Shown: positions 28,909 to 38,345 of the stretch, piece by piece
How positions within the stretch are numbered: the stretch's first letter is position 1
Layout of the letters: every line of letters begins with the position of its first letter
Assembly (NCBI GenBank): GCA_015660645.1
Contig: DQKS01000100.1
Span: forward strand, 1-38,345
Reading direction: 5' to 3'
Source: Gammaproteobacteria bacterium
GTDB taxonomy: Bacteria; Pseudomonadota; Gammaproteobacteria; Magnimaribacterales; Magnimaribacteraceae
DNA: 38,345 bases
Made by a program: the position numbers and the translations under genes
The notes under the pieces: model-generated
What the model was told of the DNA's origin: nothing
Databases searched by the model: none
What the model saw: the letters and a program-made list of their open reading frames with translations, nothing else

Positions 28909-30287
28909 TATTTTTTCCTTCTTTTAACCAAACGCATTCTTTTCTTCTTCTGTCTATCAGTCAAGATATTAGGCTTATCTTTAAAGGGGTTCTCTTTCTC
29001 GCTAAATTTTATTACAAGTGGGGTTGATCCTAATTTTAAGTGGGTTCGATAAAAATTTTCTAAAAACTTCTTATAAGAATCTGCAATTAACTTAAGGTTA
29101 TTACCATGAAGAATTATAGTAGGAGGGTTTTTTCCACCTGCATGAGCATACCTTAATTTAGGTCTAAACCTTCCTGACATTGGAGGGGGTTGTCTTTGCA
29201 AGGCAGCTTTTAAAATCTTGTTTAAAATTGGTGTCTGTAGTTCTTTAATGCTTGAAAGGTAAGCCTTTTCAGCTAATTTTATTAGGACATTGATTCCTTT
29301 CCCCTCTTTTGCTGATATAAATTGTGTTTCTAAGAAACTAGCAAATCTTAGCTTCCTGTGAATATTTTCTTTTAAATCCTCTTTTTGTTTCTTTGAAAGT
29401 AGATCCAATTTATTGGCGGCTATAATAGCCGGCCTTCCTAAAGCAAGAGCCAAACCTAAAAGGTGAATATCTTGATCTACAATTGTTTCAGATGAATCCA
29501 GTACCAAAATTACTACGCTCGCCCTCCTAATAGATTCTAAAGATTGAGAAACAGATGATTTCTCCGTCTCCTCTCTTATTGATCTTTTTCTTCTCATTCC
29601 GGCTGTGTCAACAAGTGTAATGTTCTTGCCATTCCAATTAAGGGGAACTTCTATTGAATCCCTTGTAGTGCCTGATTCAGAAGAAACTAAAACCCTCTCT
29701 TCTCCTATTAATTTATTAATAAGTGTAGATTTCCCAGCATTTGGTCTACCTATTATTGATATTTTTATATCTTCTTCTAAGAATTGATCCTCATTAAAAT
29801 CTTTGTCTTCAAGGTCTTCTAAGACGATCCTTATATCGTCGATACCTTGATTATGAGCAGCCGAGAATCCAATTAATTCTTTAAATCCTAGTTTTTCAAA
29901 TTCTGCTAGATTAGCTTGTTGTCTGAACCCATCAACTTTATTTATTAAAAGGTATATTTGTTTGTTGGTCTTTCTTAAAGAAGATGCAATATCTTCATCT
30001 AAAGGCATTAGTCCATCTATAGCATCAACAAGAAAAAATAAGATGTCTGCCTCTTCAATTGCATTCTCAGCCTGACGCTTAACAGCTATAGATATATCGT
30101 TTCCTTCTAGACTAATTCCTCCTGTATCTATAAGTACAGTAGAAGAATTCCTTAAGTGACCATATTGCCTATCTCTAGTTAAGCCAGCGAAATCAGCTAC
30201 TAGAGCAGATTTTGATCCAGTCAGTATATTAAATAAAGTTGATTTACCAACATTTGGCCTACCAACTATGGCGACTACAGATGACAT
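28908..30287 (-). CDS. der: Ribosome biogenesis GTPase Der (EngA)
   Basis: 459 aa, two G domains: GRPNVGKST/DTGG/NKVD and GRPNAGKST/DTAG/NKLD; KH-like C-terminus. Confidence 0.98.
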   Translation of the reverse strand: MSSVVAIVGRPNVGKSTLFNILTGSKSALVADFAGLTRDRQYGHLRNSSTVLIDTGGISLEGNDISIAVKRQAENAIEEADILFFLVDAIDGLMPLDEDIASSLRKTNKQIYLLINKVDGFRQQANLAEFEKLGFKELIGFSAAHNQGIDDIRIVLEDLEDKDFNEDQFLEEDIKISIIGRPNAGKSTLINKLIGEERVLVSSESGTTRDSIEVPLNWNGKNITLVDTAGMRRKRSIREETEKSSVSQSLESIRRASVVILVLDSSETIVDQDIHLLGLALALGRPAIIAANKLDLLSKKQKEDLKENIHRKLRFASFLETQFISAKEGKGINVLIKLAEKAYLSSIKELQTPILNKILKAALQRQPPPMSGRFRPKLRYAHAGGKNPPTIILHGNNLKLIADSYKKFLENFYRTHLKLGSTPLVIKFSEKENPFKDKPNILTDRQKKKRMRLVKRRKK

Positions 30288-30319
30288 TACATACCTAAGT
30301 TAAAAAGTCTAAAGAAGAA

Positions 30320-31483
30320 CTAACTAACAGAAAGATAAATTAATCTTCCTGAATCGTCTACAACAACAAGATAAGAACCTTCAGAAACTATCTCCAATAT
30401 AGGCCTGTTAGTTACCTTTTTTCTGCCGACAAAAGATCCGTCTTTAGAATCAAGAATATGAACATAACCTTCAAAATCTCCAATCGCAACATTATTTCCT
30501 AGGGCTACAGGAGAGGAAACCCCTCTAAGTTTTAAACCATCTTGTTGCCAGAGTATAGCCCCGGTAGATAATCCAAATGCTTTTATAGAATCTTTCTCAT
30601 CTATCGCTATTATTCTTGATCTCACAGAAACAAGGTCATGAACAGACGATATCTTTTCTTGCCAAGCAATTTGCCCTTTTTGTAAATCGATTGCTGTTAT
30701 ATTGCCTTGGTAAGAAGCTGATACCAGTACATCATTAGAAACAACAGACTTACCATCTACATCTACAACCCGATCAAGTTCGGACTTTCCTTCGTTGATT
30801 GTGACCGGAATCTCTAACCTAATAGCTCCTGAATCGGGATAAATCATAGATACTTTTCCATTTGCAAACCCAGTAAATATAAATCCTTTAGCTAGAATTG
30901 GAGTTGCTGTACCTCTTAAGGTTAATTTTGGGATTGAATTTTGATGTACCCATTTGAGTTCTCCGGTCTTTATATTAAAACCGGTTATTTTCCCGTCTGA
31001 AGTTTGGGCTGCGACGATACTTCCATTAGTTACTGGAGGCGACAATATCTCACTAGATACTTGAGATCTCCAGACTTCAGTTCCGTCCTTAAAATCTAAT
31101 GCAACAAGATCTCCGTCCAAAGTTCCATAAAATATTTTTTTGAAACCTACAGTAACAGCTCCAGACACTAAATCTTCAGTCTCTTTGCTCCATATATCTG
31201 ACCCAGAATCTGAGTCCACTGCGATTAAGTAACCATTAGACGAGATATGAATAATTGTATTATTAGATATAGAGGGAACTAACCTTCCAAAATTATTATC
31301 ACTTCCAAATTTTTTATTCCATTCCACATCTAAGCTAACGCTCTCTGTAATTCTTATTAACTCTGCTGGTACTTCATTTTCTTCTTCATCATCACCCCAA
31401 AATTTTAATCCACTTAAGGATGAACAAGCATCCAAAGAGAGAAATAAAACTGAAACGTACAAAATCCTAGTAATTTTATTCAT
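30320..31483 (-). CDS. bamB: Outer membrane assembly lipoprotein BamB
   Basis: 387 aa; lipobox LDAC; PQQ/beta-propeller repeats such as GTLDGDLVALDFKDGTEVWRSQV; upstream of der. Confidence 0.94.
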   Translation of the reverse strand: MNKITRILYVSVLFLSLDACSSLSGLKFWGDDEEENEVPAELIRITESVSLDVEWNKKFGSDNNFGRLVPSISNNTIIHISSNGYLIAVDSDSGSDIWSKETEDLVSGAVTVGFKKIFYGTLDGDLVALDFKDGTEVWRSQVSSEILSPPVTNGSIVAAQTSDGKITGFNIKTGELKWVHQNSIPKLTLRGTATPILAKGFIFTGFANGKVSMIYPDSGAIRLEIPVTINEGKSELDRVVDVDGKSVVSNDVLVSASYQGNITAIDLQKGQIAWQEKISSVHDLVSVRSRIIAIDEKDSIKAFGLSTGAILWQQDGLKLRGVSSPVALGNNVAIGDFEGYVHILDSKDGSFVGRKKVTNRPILEIVSEGSYLVVVDDSGRLIYLSVS

Positions 31484-32119
31484 TTATCCATCCTCTTGAA
31501 GGTCTGAAATTTTCATACTTATTAGGGATTTAATGGGTTGACTATTGCTTAGTTCCAAAGCTTGCAAATAACTTAACTTGGCTTTATTAATCTGATTGAG
31601 TGATCTCTCAGCATCTCCTCTTACTTCAAATAAACTTGCCGTTAAAGTTTTTTCTTCTTTCAAGAGATCTAAAGCAGCTTGAGGACTGTCTTGTTCTAAG
31701 AAAATCTTCGCCAGTCTTAGCTTAGCAATACTTCGTACTGGATTAAACTTACTATCCCAAGAAGAAGATCTAGCTATAACCCAATTTAAATGTTGTTCAG
31801 CCTGCTCAAGATTACTCTCTTCTACACCAATCTTGGCTAAATGTAATGCTGCGAAATCTGCATACAAAGTATCAGAATAAAGATCTATAATTTCTTTGGC
31901 CTTAGTCTTCTTATCAGTTAATGTTGAGCTTAGAAAGTCATCATAAAGCCTAGCTGATTCAAACTCATTAACATTTGAAGAAGATATGGAATAATCTCTA
32001 TAAACGATAAAAATTACTGAAGCTGCTAGAAGCATTCCTAGTATGTATTTATATTTATCCCACCAAACAGATAAAAGGTCTATTTGCTCTTCAGGTGAAG
32101 CTGAAAAAAAGTTTGCCAT
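31484..32119 (-). CDS. yfgM: YfgM-like TPR membrane protein
   Basis: 211 aa; EEQIDLLSVWWDKYKYILGMLLAASVIFIVYRDY, TPR-like C-terminus; between hisS and bamB. Confidence 0.88.
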   Translation of the reverse strand: MANFFSASPEEQIDLLSVWWDKYKYILGMLLAASVIFIVYRDYSISSSNVNEFESARLYDDFLSSTLTDKKTKAKEIIDLYSDTLYADFAALHLAKIGVEESNLEQAEQHLNWVIARSSSWDSKFNPVRSIAKLRLAKIFLEQDSPQAALDLLKEEKTLTASLFEVRGDAERSLNQINKAKLSYLQALELSNSQPIKSLISMKISDLQEDG

Positions 32120-32131
32120 TATTTTTCCTTT

Positions 32132-33409
32132 TTACTTTTTAAATGAATTCTCTAGCTTGTCTATTAAGCTTTCTATATCCATTGTTTCTTGTTCTGATTT
32201 TTCCCTAAGGTCTTTACAAGAAATAACCTTATCTTCAAGTTCGGTATCTCCTAAAACAAGTGCAAACCTTGCACCTGATTTATCAGCCTTCTTAAATTGA
32301 GACCCAGCACTTTCTGACCCTAAATTTACTTTTAAGTTCAGATTAGGAATTCTATCTCTTATTTGTTCAGCAAGCACCATCGCTTTTAAAATACTTTCGT
32401 CCCCAAAGCATACAAAAAAGCAATCTACACTTTGATCTTCAACTAATTTACTGTCTCCAGAATCTTGAAGTAGCAAGATAAGCCTCTCCATTCCTATAGA
32501 AAAACCTATAGCCGGACAGGCCTTTCCTCCAAGTTCTTCAATTAAATTATCATATCTTCCACCAGCACAAACGGTATCTTGAGAACCAAGACTACTAGTT
32601 TTCCATTCAAAAACAGTTTTATTGTAATAATCCAAACCTCTAACTAGATTGGGGTTTACTGCATAAGAAATTCCAAGCATTTCCAATATGTTAATAAGTT
32701 TTCTGAAATGGTTTTCCGATTCTTCATCCAGATAATCAGTTATCTTCGGAGCACCTTTTAACAACGACTGAATCTCTGGTGACTTTGAATCAAGAATTCT
32801 TAATGGGTTCTCATGCAACTTCCTTACCAAATCATCATCTAAATTTTCTCTCAGAGGAGCAAAAAATTCCAACAGATCCTTGGTGTAGTTCAACCTAGTA
32901 TTTTCATTACCAATGCTATTTATTTCAAGGTAGACGTTTTCTTCTATCCCTAGCTTCTTCCATAACCTTGAGGATAGCTGAATAATCTCTGCATCTATTT
33001 CAGGACCATGGATCCCAAAAACTTCTACACTAGATTGATGAAATTGCCTTGATCTTCCTTTCTGTGGTCTTTCATATCTAAACATAGGTCCGTTATACCA
33101 AAGGCGAGGAGAGTCTATCCTAATTAAATCATTATCTATACAGGCTCTAACGCAACTAGCTGTTCCTTCAGGTCTAAGAGAGATACTATCTCCACCTTTA
33201 TCTTCAAACGTGTACATTTCTTTAGAAACCATATCTGAAGCTTGATTCGATCTACTAAACAGCTCCGTACTCTCCACTACTGGAAATCTAATTTCTTGAT
33301 AGCCATAAGAAGAAAAAGTACTCCTAATTATTTCTTCTGCATAAACCCAAGAAAGTACTTCTTTTGGTGGTATGTCATTCATGCCTCTTACGGATCTTAT
33401 TTTTGCCAT
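32132..33409 (-). CDS. hisS: Histidyl-tRNA synthetase (start at MAKIRSVRGMNDI; the track start 33427 overlaps ispG)
   Basis: SVRGMNDIPP, LRPEGTASCVRAC, RYERPQKGRSRQFHQ, VRGLDYYNKTVFEW. Confidence 0.98.
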   Translation of the reverse strand: MAKIRSVRGMNDIPPKEVLSWVYAEEIIRSTFSSYGYQEIRFPVVESTELFSRSNQASDMVSKEMYTFEDKGGDSISLRPEGTASCVRACIDNDLIRIDSPRLWYNGPMFRYERPQKGRSRQFHQSSVEVFGIHGPEIDAEIIQLSSRLWKKLGIEENVYLEINSIGNENTRLNYTKDLLEFFAPLRENLDDDLVRKLHENPLRILDSKSPEIQSLLKGAPKITDYLDEESENHFRKLINILEMLGISYAVNPNLVRGLDYYNKTVFEWKTSSLGSQDTVCAGGRYDNLIEELGGKACPAIGFSIGMERLILLLQDSGDSKLVEDQSVDCFFVCFGDESILKAMVLAEQIRDRIPNLNLKVNLGSESAGSQFKKADKSGARFALVLGDTELEDKVISCKDLREKSEQETMDIESLIDKLENSFKK

Positions 33410-33410
33410 C

Positions 33411-34526
33411 TTAATTTGATTTAACAATAACCGAATCTTTATCCAATTTTATTTTATCTACCTTGTCTCTAATTAACTTTTCAAGATGCTCAGCTAAATT
33501 ATAACCCTCTACTTTATGATCAGGTTTCCCATCAATATAAATTAAGTTTTTAGGGGATCCTCCTGTTACTCCTATTGATGTGTGCTTTGATTCTCCTGGA
33601 CCATTAACATAACAACCTATAACGGCAACATCCAGATCTTCTTTAATATCTTCTAATCTACTTTCCAATTTATTCATTGTACCTATGACATCAAAATTCA
33701 TTCTTGAACAGGTAGGACATGCAATAAAATTTATTCCTCTTGATCGTATCTTGAGGCTTTTTAGAATGTCCCAACCTACTTTTATTTCATCTACAGGATC
33801 TGATGCCAAGGAAACACGCAAGGTATCGCCAATACCATCAAGCAGTAAAGCTCCTAAGCCTACGGCTGATTTCACCGTTCCTGATCTAAATCCTCCTGCT
33901 TCCGTTATACCTAAATGCAAAGGCTGGTCAATTAGTTTTGCTATTTTTCTATAGCTTTCAATTGTCAAAAATACATCTGATGCTTTAATGCTAAGCTTAA
34001 AATCATTAAAGTTTAGTTGTTGGAGAATGTTGATATGACCCAATGCTGATTCAACTAGGGCATCTGCATTAGGTTCGCCATATTTTATCTGAAGTTTCCT
34101 CTCCAATGAGCCTGCATTTACTCCCACTCGAATGGGAATCCCATTGTCTTTAGCAGCAGAAACTACTTGTTTAACTTTTTCTTCTTTACCAATATTACCT
34201 GGATTTATTCTTATACAATCTGCCTTTCCCTTGATGGCCTCTAATGCCATCATGTGATCAAAATGAATATCTGCGACCAATGGTAGATTTGAACCTTTCT
34301 TAATTTTTGCAAAAGCATCAGCAGAATCTTTATCCGGCACTGAAACTCTTACTATATCTGCCCCAGCATCTTCTAACTGTTTTATCTGCGCTAGAGTGCC
34401 TTTAACATCAGTAGTTTTGGTATTTGTCATGCTTTGAACAGAGATGTCTGCATCTCCACCCACAAGAACATCCCCGATTTTGATTTGACGAGATTTTCTT
34501 CTATTATTTTGATTCTTTAAATTCAC
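33411..34526 (-). CDS. ispG: 4-hydroxy-3-methylbut-2-en-1-yl diphosphate synthase (flavodoxin)
   Basis: 371 aa; [54 protein letters not shown]. Confidence 0.98.
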   Translation of the reverse strand: MNLKNQNNRRKSRQIKIGDVLVGGDADISVQSMTNTKTTDVKGTLAQIKQLEDAGADIVRVSVPDKDSADAFAKIKKGSNLPLVADIHFDHMMALEAIKGKADCIRINPGNIGKEEKVKQVVSAAKDNGIPIRVGVNAGSLERKLQIKYGEPNADALVESALGHINILQQLNFNDFKLSIKASDVFLTIESYRKIAKLIDQPLHLGITEAGGFRSGTVKSAVGLGALLLDGIGDTLRVSLASDPVDEIKVGWDILKSLKIRSRGINFIACPTCSRMNFDVIGTMNKLESRLEDIKEDLDVAVIGCYVNGPGESKHTSIGVTGGSPKNLIYIDGKPDHKVEGYNLAEHLEKLIRDKVDKIKLDKDSVIVKSN

Positions 34527-34527
34527 T

Positions 34528-35352
34528 TTACTTACCTGAAGGCAATACTACCCAACTTACGTTATTTTCCCTATTAGAAGACTCTAATAAATCGATAACT
34601 ACTCCATTAAATCTTAAAGTTGCATAATTAGCATTGCCAATCTTAATTTTAAAGGGGCCTTTTGAATTTACTTCTAGAGACGTGCCTGCTTTAGCTAATT
34701 TAAACACCAACCTCTCGGACTCATTATATACTTCCACCCAACATTCTTCTGGAAAATAGAATTGCAACAAATCTTCTAAGACTATTAGCTCTTCAGTTAC
34801 AAGAGTTTCAATGGGCTTGGTGATAGTTTTATTAAAAAGTATCTTTTCCTTATTCTCTTCTAAAATATCAGTGTCGTTATCTACTTTTATTTCAGCCCTT
34901 GAAGTAGTTTTAACCTCATCAAGCACTTTGTCATAAGAGTCTTCTGGTGCATTTTCTAATTGATCATTTTGAGAACACGAAGAAAAATAAATAAAAAATG
35001 AGAAAAAAAGAAGAAAAACTATAGGGATAATATATTTTTTAAAAGGCAGTAACTTTGACTCTAATTTTATTGATTGTTTATTAGAAGTATTTTTATAACT
35101 CTTTAAGTTTTGCAGATATTTTTCTATTATAAAATCAGGGTCTAACTCAAGTTTTTTTGCGTAAGCCCTTAAGTAGCCTTTAATATAAGGATCTCCTCCT
35201 GGCATTACCTCATAATCCTCCTCTTCAAGAGCTTGAAGATATTTCTCAGGTATATTTAATTCGGAAGAAAGTCTCTTATAACGAAGCCTCTTTTTCTTTC
35301 TTGCCTCGCTTAGGAGTTGGCCTGAAAATTTTTCTTCTAGAGGTTCAGGCAT
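34528..35352 (-). CDS. rodZ: RodZ-like cytoskeletal HTH membrane protein
   Basis: 274 aa; N-terminal HTH ([61 protein letters not shown]), one TM helix, C-terminal DUF4115-like domain; upstream of ispG. Confidence 0.9.
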   Translation of the reverse strand: MPEPLEEKFSGQLLSEARKKKRLRYKRLSSELNIPEKYLQALEEEDYEVMPGGDPYIKGYLRAYAKKLELDPDFIIEKYLQNLKSYKNTSNKQSIKLESKLLPFKKYIIPIVFLLFFSFFIYFSSCSQNDQLENAPEDSYDKVLDEVKTTSRAEIKVDNDTDILEENKEKILFNKTITKPIETLVTEELIVLEDLLQFYFPEECWVEVYNESERLVFKLAKAGTSLEVNSKGPFKIKIGNANYATLRFNGVVIDLLESSNRENNVSWVVLPSGK

Positions 35353-35363
35353 TAAATTAAAAA

Positions 35364-35771
35364 CTAACCAGAAAAGAAATAGGCTATTTCTCTATCTGCA
35401 GATTCTGGTGAATCAGAACCGTGCACAGCGTTAGCATCAATAGAATCTGCAAAGTCTGCTCTTAAAGTTCCAGGTGCAGCTTCTTGAGGGTTAGTGCTCC
35501 CCATTACTTCTCTATATTTTGAAATAGCGTTCTCACCTTCTAGGACCTGAACTTGTATAGGTCCAGAAGTCATAAATTCTACTAATGCTGGGAAGAATGG
35601 TCTGTCTTTATGCTCAAAATAGAAACCTTCTGCCTCTTTTGCAGATAGGTGCAGTTGTTTTTTTTCTTTTATCATCAAACCTTGTTCTTCTAGCCTTGAA
35701 CAGATTTCTTCTACATGCCCTTTTGCGTAAGCGTCAGGCTTAATAATTGAGAGAGTCGTTTCTAGTGACAT
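35364..35771 (-). CDS. ndk: Nucleoside diphosphate kinase (start [14 protein letters not shown] at 35771)
   Basis: [61 protein letters not shown]. Confidence 0.98.
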   Translation of the reverse strand: MSLETTLSIIKPDAYAKGHVEEICSRLEEQGLMIKEKKQLHLSAKEAEGFYFEHKDRPFFPALVEFMTSGPIQVQVLEGENAISKYREVMGSTNPQEAAPGTLRADFADSIDANAVHGSDSPESADREIAYFFSG

Positions 35772-35798
35772 ATTATTCCCTTGGTTAAAGAGGCGCGC

Positions 35799-35828
35799 AT
35801 TATACTTATTCACACGGAAAAAGGTTAA
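35799..35828 (-). promoter_or_regulatory. Putative sigma70 promoter for ndk (TTAACC-N18-TATAAT)
   Basis: Minus strand TTAACC (35823-35828), TATAAT (35799-35804), GCGCGCC discriminator, then AAGGGA SD before ATG 35771. Confidence 0.6.
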
Positions 35829-36019
35829 CTCATCTCTTCTATCCACAACATTTGAATAGCTTCTAATATTTTCTCATTGGATCTATCTGCATGACCTTTA
35901 AACCCGTCTAACCCAATTACCCAGTCTCTCAAATCTGTAAAAAGAACATATTGTGGATCAATTTCAGGGTATTTCTCACAAAGCTCAATCGCTATTTCAT
36001 TTACGTCTGTCCAAAGCAT
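35825..36019 (-). CDS. iscX: Fe-S cluster assembly protein IscX
   Basis: 64 aa; [40 protein letters not shown]; downstream of fdx. Confidence 0.95.
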   Translation of the reverse strand: MLWTDVNEIAIELCEKYPEIDPQYVLFTDLRDWVIGLDGFKGHADRSNEKILEAIQMLWIEEMS

Positions 36020-36020
36020 A

Positions 36021-36359
36021 TCAATGGCTCTCAGAAACCATGTTAATTGTATATCTAGGTATTTCTATTTCTAAATCTTCTTCACCAACAACGATTTGAC
36101 AACCAAGTCTTGATTGAGATTCTAGACCCCAAGCTTTATCGAGCATATCTTCCTCTGTTTCCGAGGCATCATCAAGTGAAGAGAATCCGTTCCTTACAAT
36201 GACATGGCAAGTAGTACAAGCACAGGATAATTCACAAGCATGTTCTATAGATATCCCTCTATCCAAAAGAATTTCACAAAGGTTTTCACCGGGGTTAACT
36301 TCGATCTCAGCTCCTTCTGGACAAATCTCTGTATGAGAGCCAATCTTTATCTTTGTCAT
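36021..36359 (-). CDS. fdx: ISC-type [2Fe-2S] ferredoxin
   Basis: 112 aa; EHACELSCACTTCHVIV...SRLGCQIVV. Confidence 0.97.
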   Translation of the reverse strand: MTKIKIGSHTEICPEGAEIEVNPGENLCEILLDRGISIEHACELSCACTTCHVIVRNGFSSLDDASETEEDMLDKAWGLESQSRLGCQIVVGEEDLEIEIPRYTINMVSESH

Positions 36360-36381
36360 TTTCTAAATAATCTTATATAGA

Positions 36382-36759
36382 TTAAGTTTTTACTTCAAAG
36401 CTTTCCCCACAACCACAAACTGCTTTTACATTAGGATTGTAGAACTTGATTCCTTCATTCACGCCATCTTGCTCAAAATCTACCTTTGTTCCTTTAAGAT
36501 ATAAAAAAGATTCAGAATCAATAAATACCGAAACATCATTAAACTCAAAAGAAAGATCATCCGAATTCTTCGACTTTACATAATCTAAGGAGTAAGTATA
36601 TCCCGAGCATCCTGAAGATTCCGATACAGAGAATCTAATTCCTATATTTGAATTCTTGTTACTTAGATTTTGTTTAAAGTGCTTAATAGCGCTTGGGCTT
36701 AAATCGAAACTATTTGGATCAAAAGAACTAGGTTGAGTAAGATTAGGCATACTTATCAA
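36382..36759 (-). CDS. iscA: A-type Fe-S carrier, IscA
   Basis: 125 aa; LSPSAIKHFKQNL, SGCSGYTYSLDYV, NPNVKAVCGCGESFEV. Confidence 0.94.
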   Translation of the reverse strand: MISMPNLTQPSSFDPNSFDLSPSAIKHFKQNLSNKNSNIGIRFSVSESSGCSGYTYSLDYVKSKNSDDLSFEFNDVSVFIDSESFLYLKGTKVDFEQDGVNEGIKFYNPNVKAVCGCGESFEVKT

Positions 36760-37164
36760 TTAAATCTTAGATTCGTAATCTTTTATGGCTTGGTGAATAC
36801 TATCTTCTGCTAAAACAGAGCAATGAATCTTTATAGCAGGAAGCTCTAGAGCATCAACAATGTCCTGATTTCTAATTTCTTTAGCTTCTTCAAGAGTTTT
36901 TCCTTTTAGCATGTCAACTAACTCACTTGAAGAGGCTATTGCAGATCCGCATCCATAAGTTTTGAACTTCACATCGCTTATAACGTGAGAATTATTCCTT
37001 TGTTCACACTTGATTTGTAGTCTCATTACATCACCACAAGCCGGCGCTCCCACCATGCCAGTTCCTATATTTAATTCTGAAGGATCCCACCTACCTACAT
37101 GGTGTTTTTCTGGTTCTTGAAGTGTTTTTTCAAACTTATCTATTACTTTCTTACTGTATGCCAT
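36760..37164 (-). CDS. iscU: Fe-S scaffold protein IscU
   Basis: 134 aa; GMVGAPACGDVMRLQIK, FKTYGCGSAIASSSELVD, KIHCSVLAEDSIHQAIKDY. Confidence 0.97.
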   Translation of the reverse strand: MAYSKKVIDKFEKTLQEPEKHHVGRWDPSELNIGTGMVGAPACGDVMRLQIKCEQRNNSHVISDVKFKTYGCGSAIASSSELVDMLKGKTLEEAKEIRNQDIVDALELPAIKIHCSVLAEDSIHQAIKDYESKI

Positions 37165-37180
37165 TTCTTACCTCGCTGTA

Positions 37181-38345
37181 TTAACTAGTCGACCATTCAA
37201 TCGTATCTAAATCCACTCCATCTTTATACATATCCCAAAGTGGAGATAATTCTCTTAATTTTCCTACCGCATTCCTTACAAGGCCAATTGTATATTCAAC
37301 CTCTTCATCAGTTGTAAATCTTCCTATAGCAAATCTAATTGAGCTATGTGCTAGTTCGTCCTTCAGACCTATTGCTCTTAAAACGTACGAGGGTTCTAAA
37401 CTAGCAGAGGTACAAGCCGAACCAGAAGAAACTGCTATATCTTTCAAAGCCATTATAAGTGATTCGCCTTCAACATAATTAAAACTAACATTTAAAAAAC
37501 CAGCTGCTCTATGTTCTCGATCTCCATTCAAATAAACTTCTTCCATATCATTAAGGCCGTCCCAAAATTTATCTCTCAACGACTTGATACGCTTATTATC
37601 TTGGATCATATCTTCTTTAGCTATTCTGAAAGCTTCTCCCATACCAACAATTTGATGTGTTGCCAAAGTACCAGCTCTCATACCTCTCTCATGACCTCCT
37701 CCATGGATCTGAGCCTCTAATCTTACTCTTGGCTTTCTTCTTGCATACAGTGCTCCTATTCCTTTAGGTCCATAAGTCTTATGAGCAGAAAAAGACATTA
37801 AATCAACTTCAAGCCGAGATAAATCTATAGGTAATTTACCTGTGCTTTGAGCTGCATCTACATGAAAAATAATACCTTTTTCTCTCGTTATTTTGCCGAT
37901 GGATTCAATATCATTAATAACTCCAATTTCATTATTAATATGCATCAAAGATACTAAAATAGTTTGATCCGTAATTTCACTAGAAACCATAGCAGGAGTA
38001 ACTATTCCATTAGAACCTGGGTCCAAATAACTTATTACAAAACCTTCTCTTTCTAATTGCCTACAACTATCAAGTACAGCTTTGTGCTCCACTTTAGAAG
38101 TAATAATATGGTTGCCTTTTCCTTTGTTAAATCTCGCTGAGCCCTTAATTGCAAGATTATCTGATTCAGTTGCCCCTGAAGTCCACACTATTTCACGGGG
38201 GTCACAATTAACTAGCGTAGCAACATTTAAGCGCGCTTCTTCAGTTGCCTCTTCTGCTTTCCAACCAAAAGCATGGGATCGCGATGCAGGATTACCAAAA
38301 TTTCCATCAAGAGAAAGGCATTCTTGCATTTTTGTAACAACTCTC
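37181..38345 (-). CDS. iscS: Cysteine desulfurase IscS (5' end beyond the window)
   Basis: [90 protein letters not shown]; frame stays open to the window edge ([10 protein letters not shown]). Confidence 0.98.
   Translation of the reverse strand, partial: RVVTKMQECLSLDGNFGNPASRSHAFGWKAEEATEEARLNVATLVNCDPREIVWTSGATESDNLAIKGSARFNKGKGNHIITSKVEHKAVLDSCRQLEREGFVISYLDPGSNGIVTPAMVSSEITDQTILVSLMHINNEIGVINDIESIGKITREKGIIFHVDAAQSTGKLPIDLSRLEVDLMSFSAHKTYGPKGIGALYARRKPRVRLEAQIHGGGHERGMRAGTLATHQIVGMGEAFRIAKEDMIQDNKRIKSLRDKFWDGLNDMEEVYLNGDREHRAAGFLNVSFNYVEGESLIMALKDIAVSSGSACTSASLEPSYVLRAIGLKDELAHSSIRFAIGRFTTDEEVEYTIGLVRNAVGKLRELSPLWDMYKDGVDLDTIEWSTS

Noticed and set aside
35771-35846. N-terminal extension of Ndk in the ORF track ([25 protein letters not shown])
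   Set aside because: The extension overlaps iscX and contains the promoter-like TATAAT; a conserved Ndk start with SD is at 35771.
36021-38345. Possible SUF or NIF system instead of ISC
   Set aside because: IscS, IscU, IscA, Fdx and IscX signatures and gene order are clearly ISC type.

Overview
AT-rich, very compact, mostly housekeeping segment of a gammaproteobacterial chromosome. Synteny and composition suggest a streamlined marine lineage such as SAR86 (inference only). I find no mobile elements, CRISPR arrays, tRNA/rRNA genes or defence islands. Main blocks: groL(partial)-groS-fxsA-VanZ-ampG-yajQ; a cobalamin riboswitch with btuB and a PduO-type adenosyltransferase; ampD; a secreted six-EF-hand protein; ispH-lspA-ileS-ribF-murJ-msrB; a desaturase; a hexapeptide acyltransferase; MATE-tusA-like-curA-like; sdhCDAB-[lpd remnant]-sucCD; der-bamB-yfgM-hisS-ispG-rodZ; ndk-iscX-fdx-iscA-iscU-iscS(partial). 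I did not find a wholly novel multi-gene system. The observations most worth a second look are: (1) a decayed lpd remnant between sdhB and sucC, with sucAB missing; (2) an isc operon without hscBA, whose IscU has LPAIK in place of the HscA-recognition motif LPPVK; (3) murJ apparently starting at a CTG codon that overlaps the msrB stop (CTGA); (4) an acyltransferase whose coding frame extends upstream through an in-frame TAA to an ATG; (5) six EF-hand loops with an alternating pattern at loop position 6.
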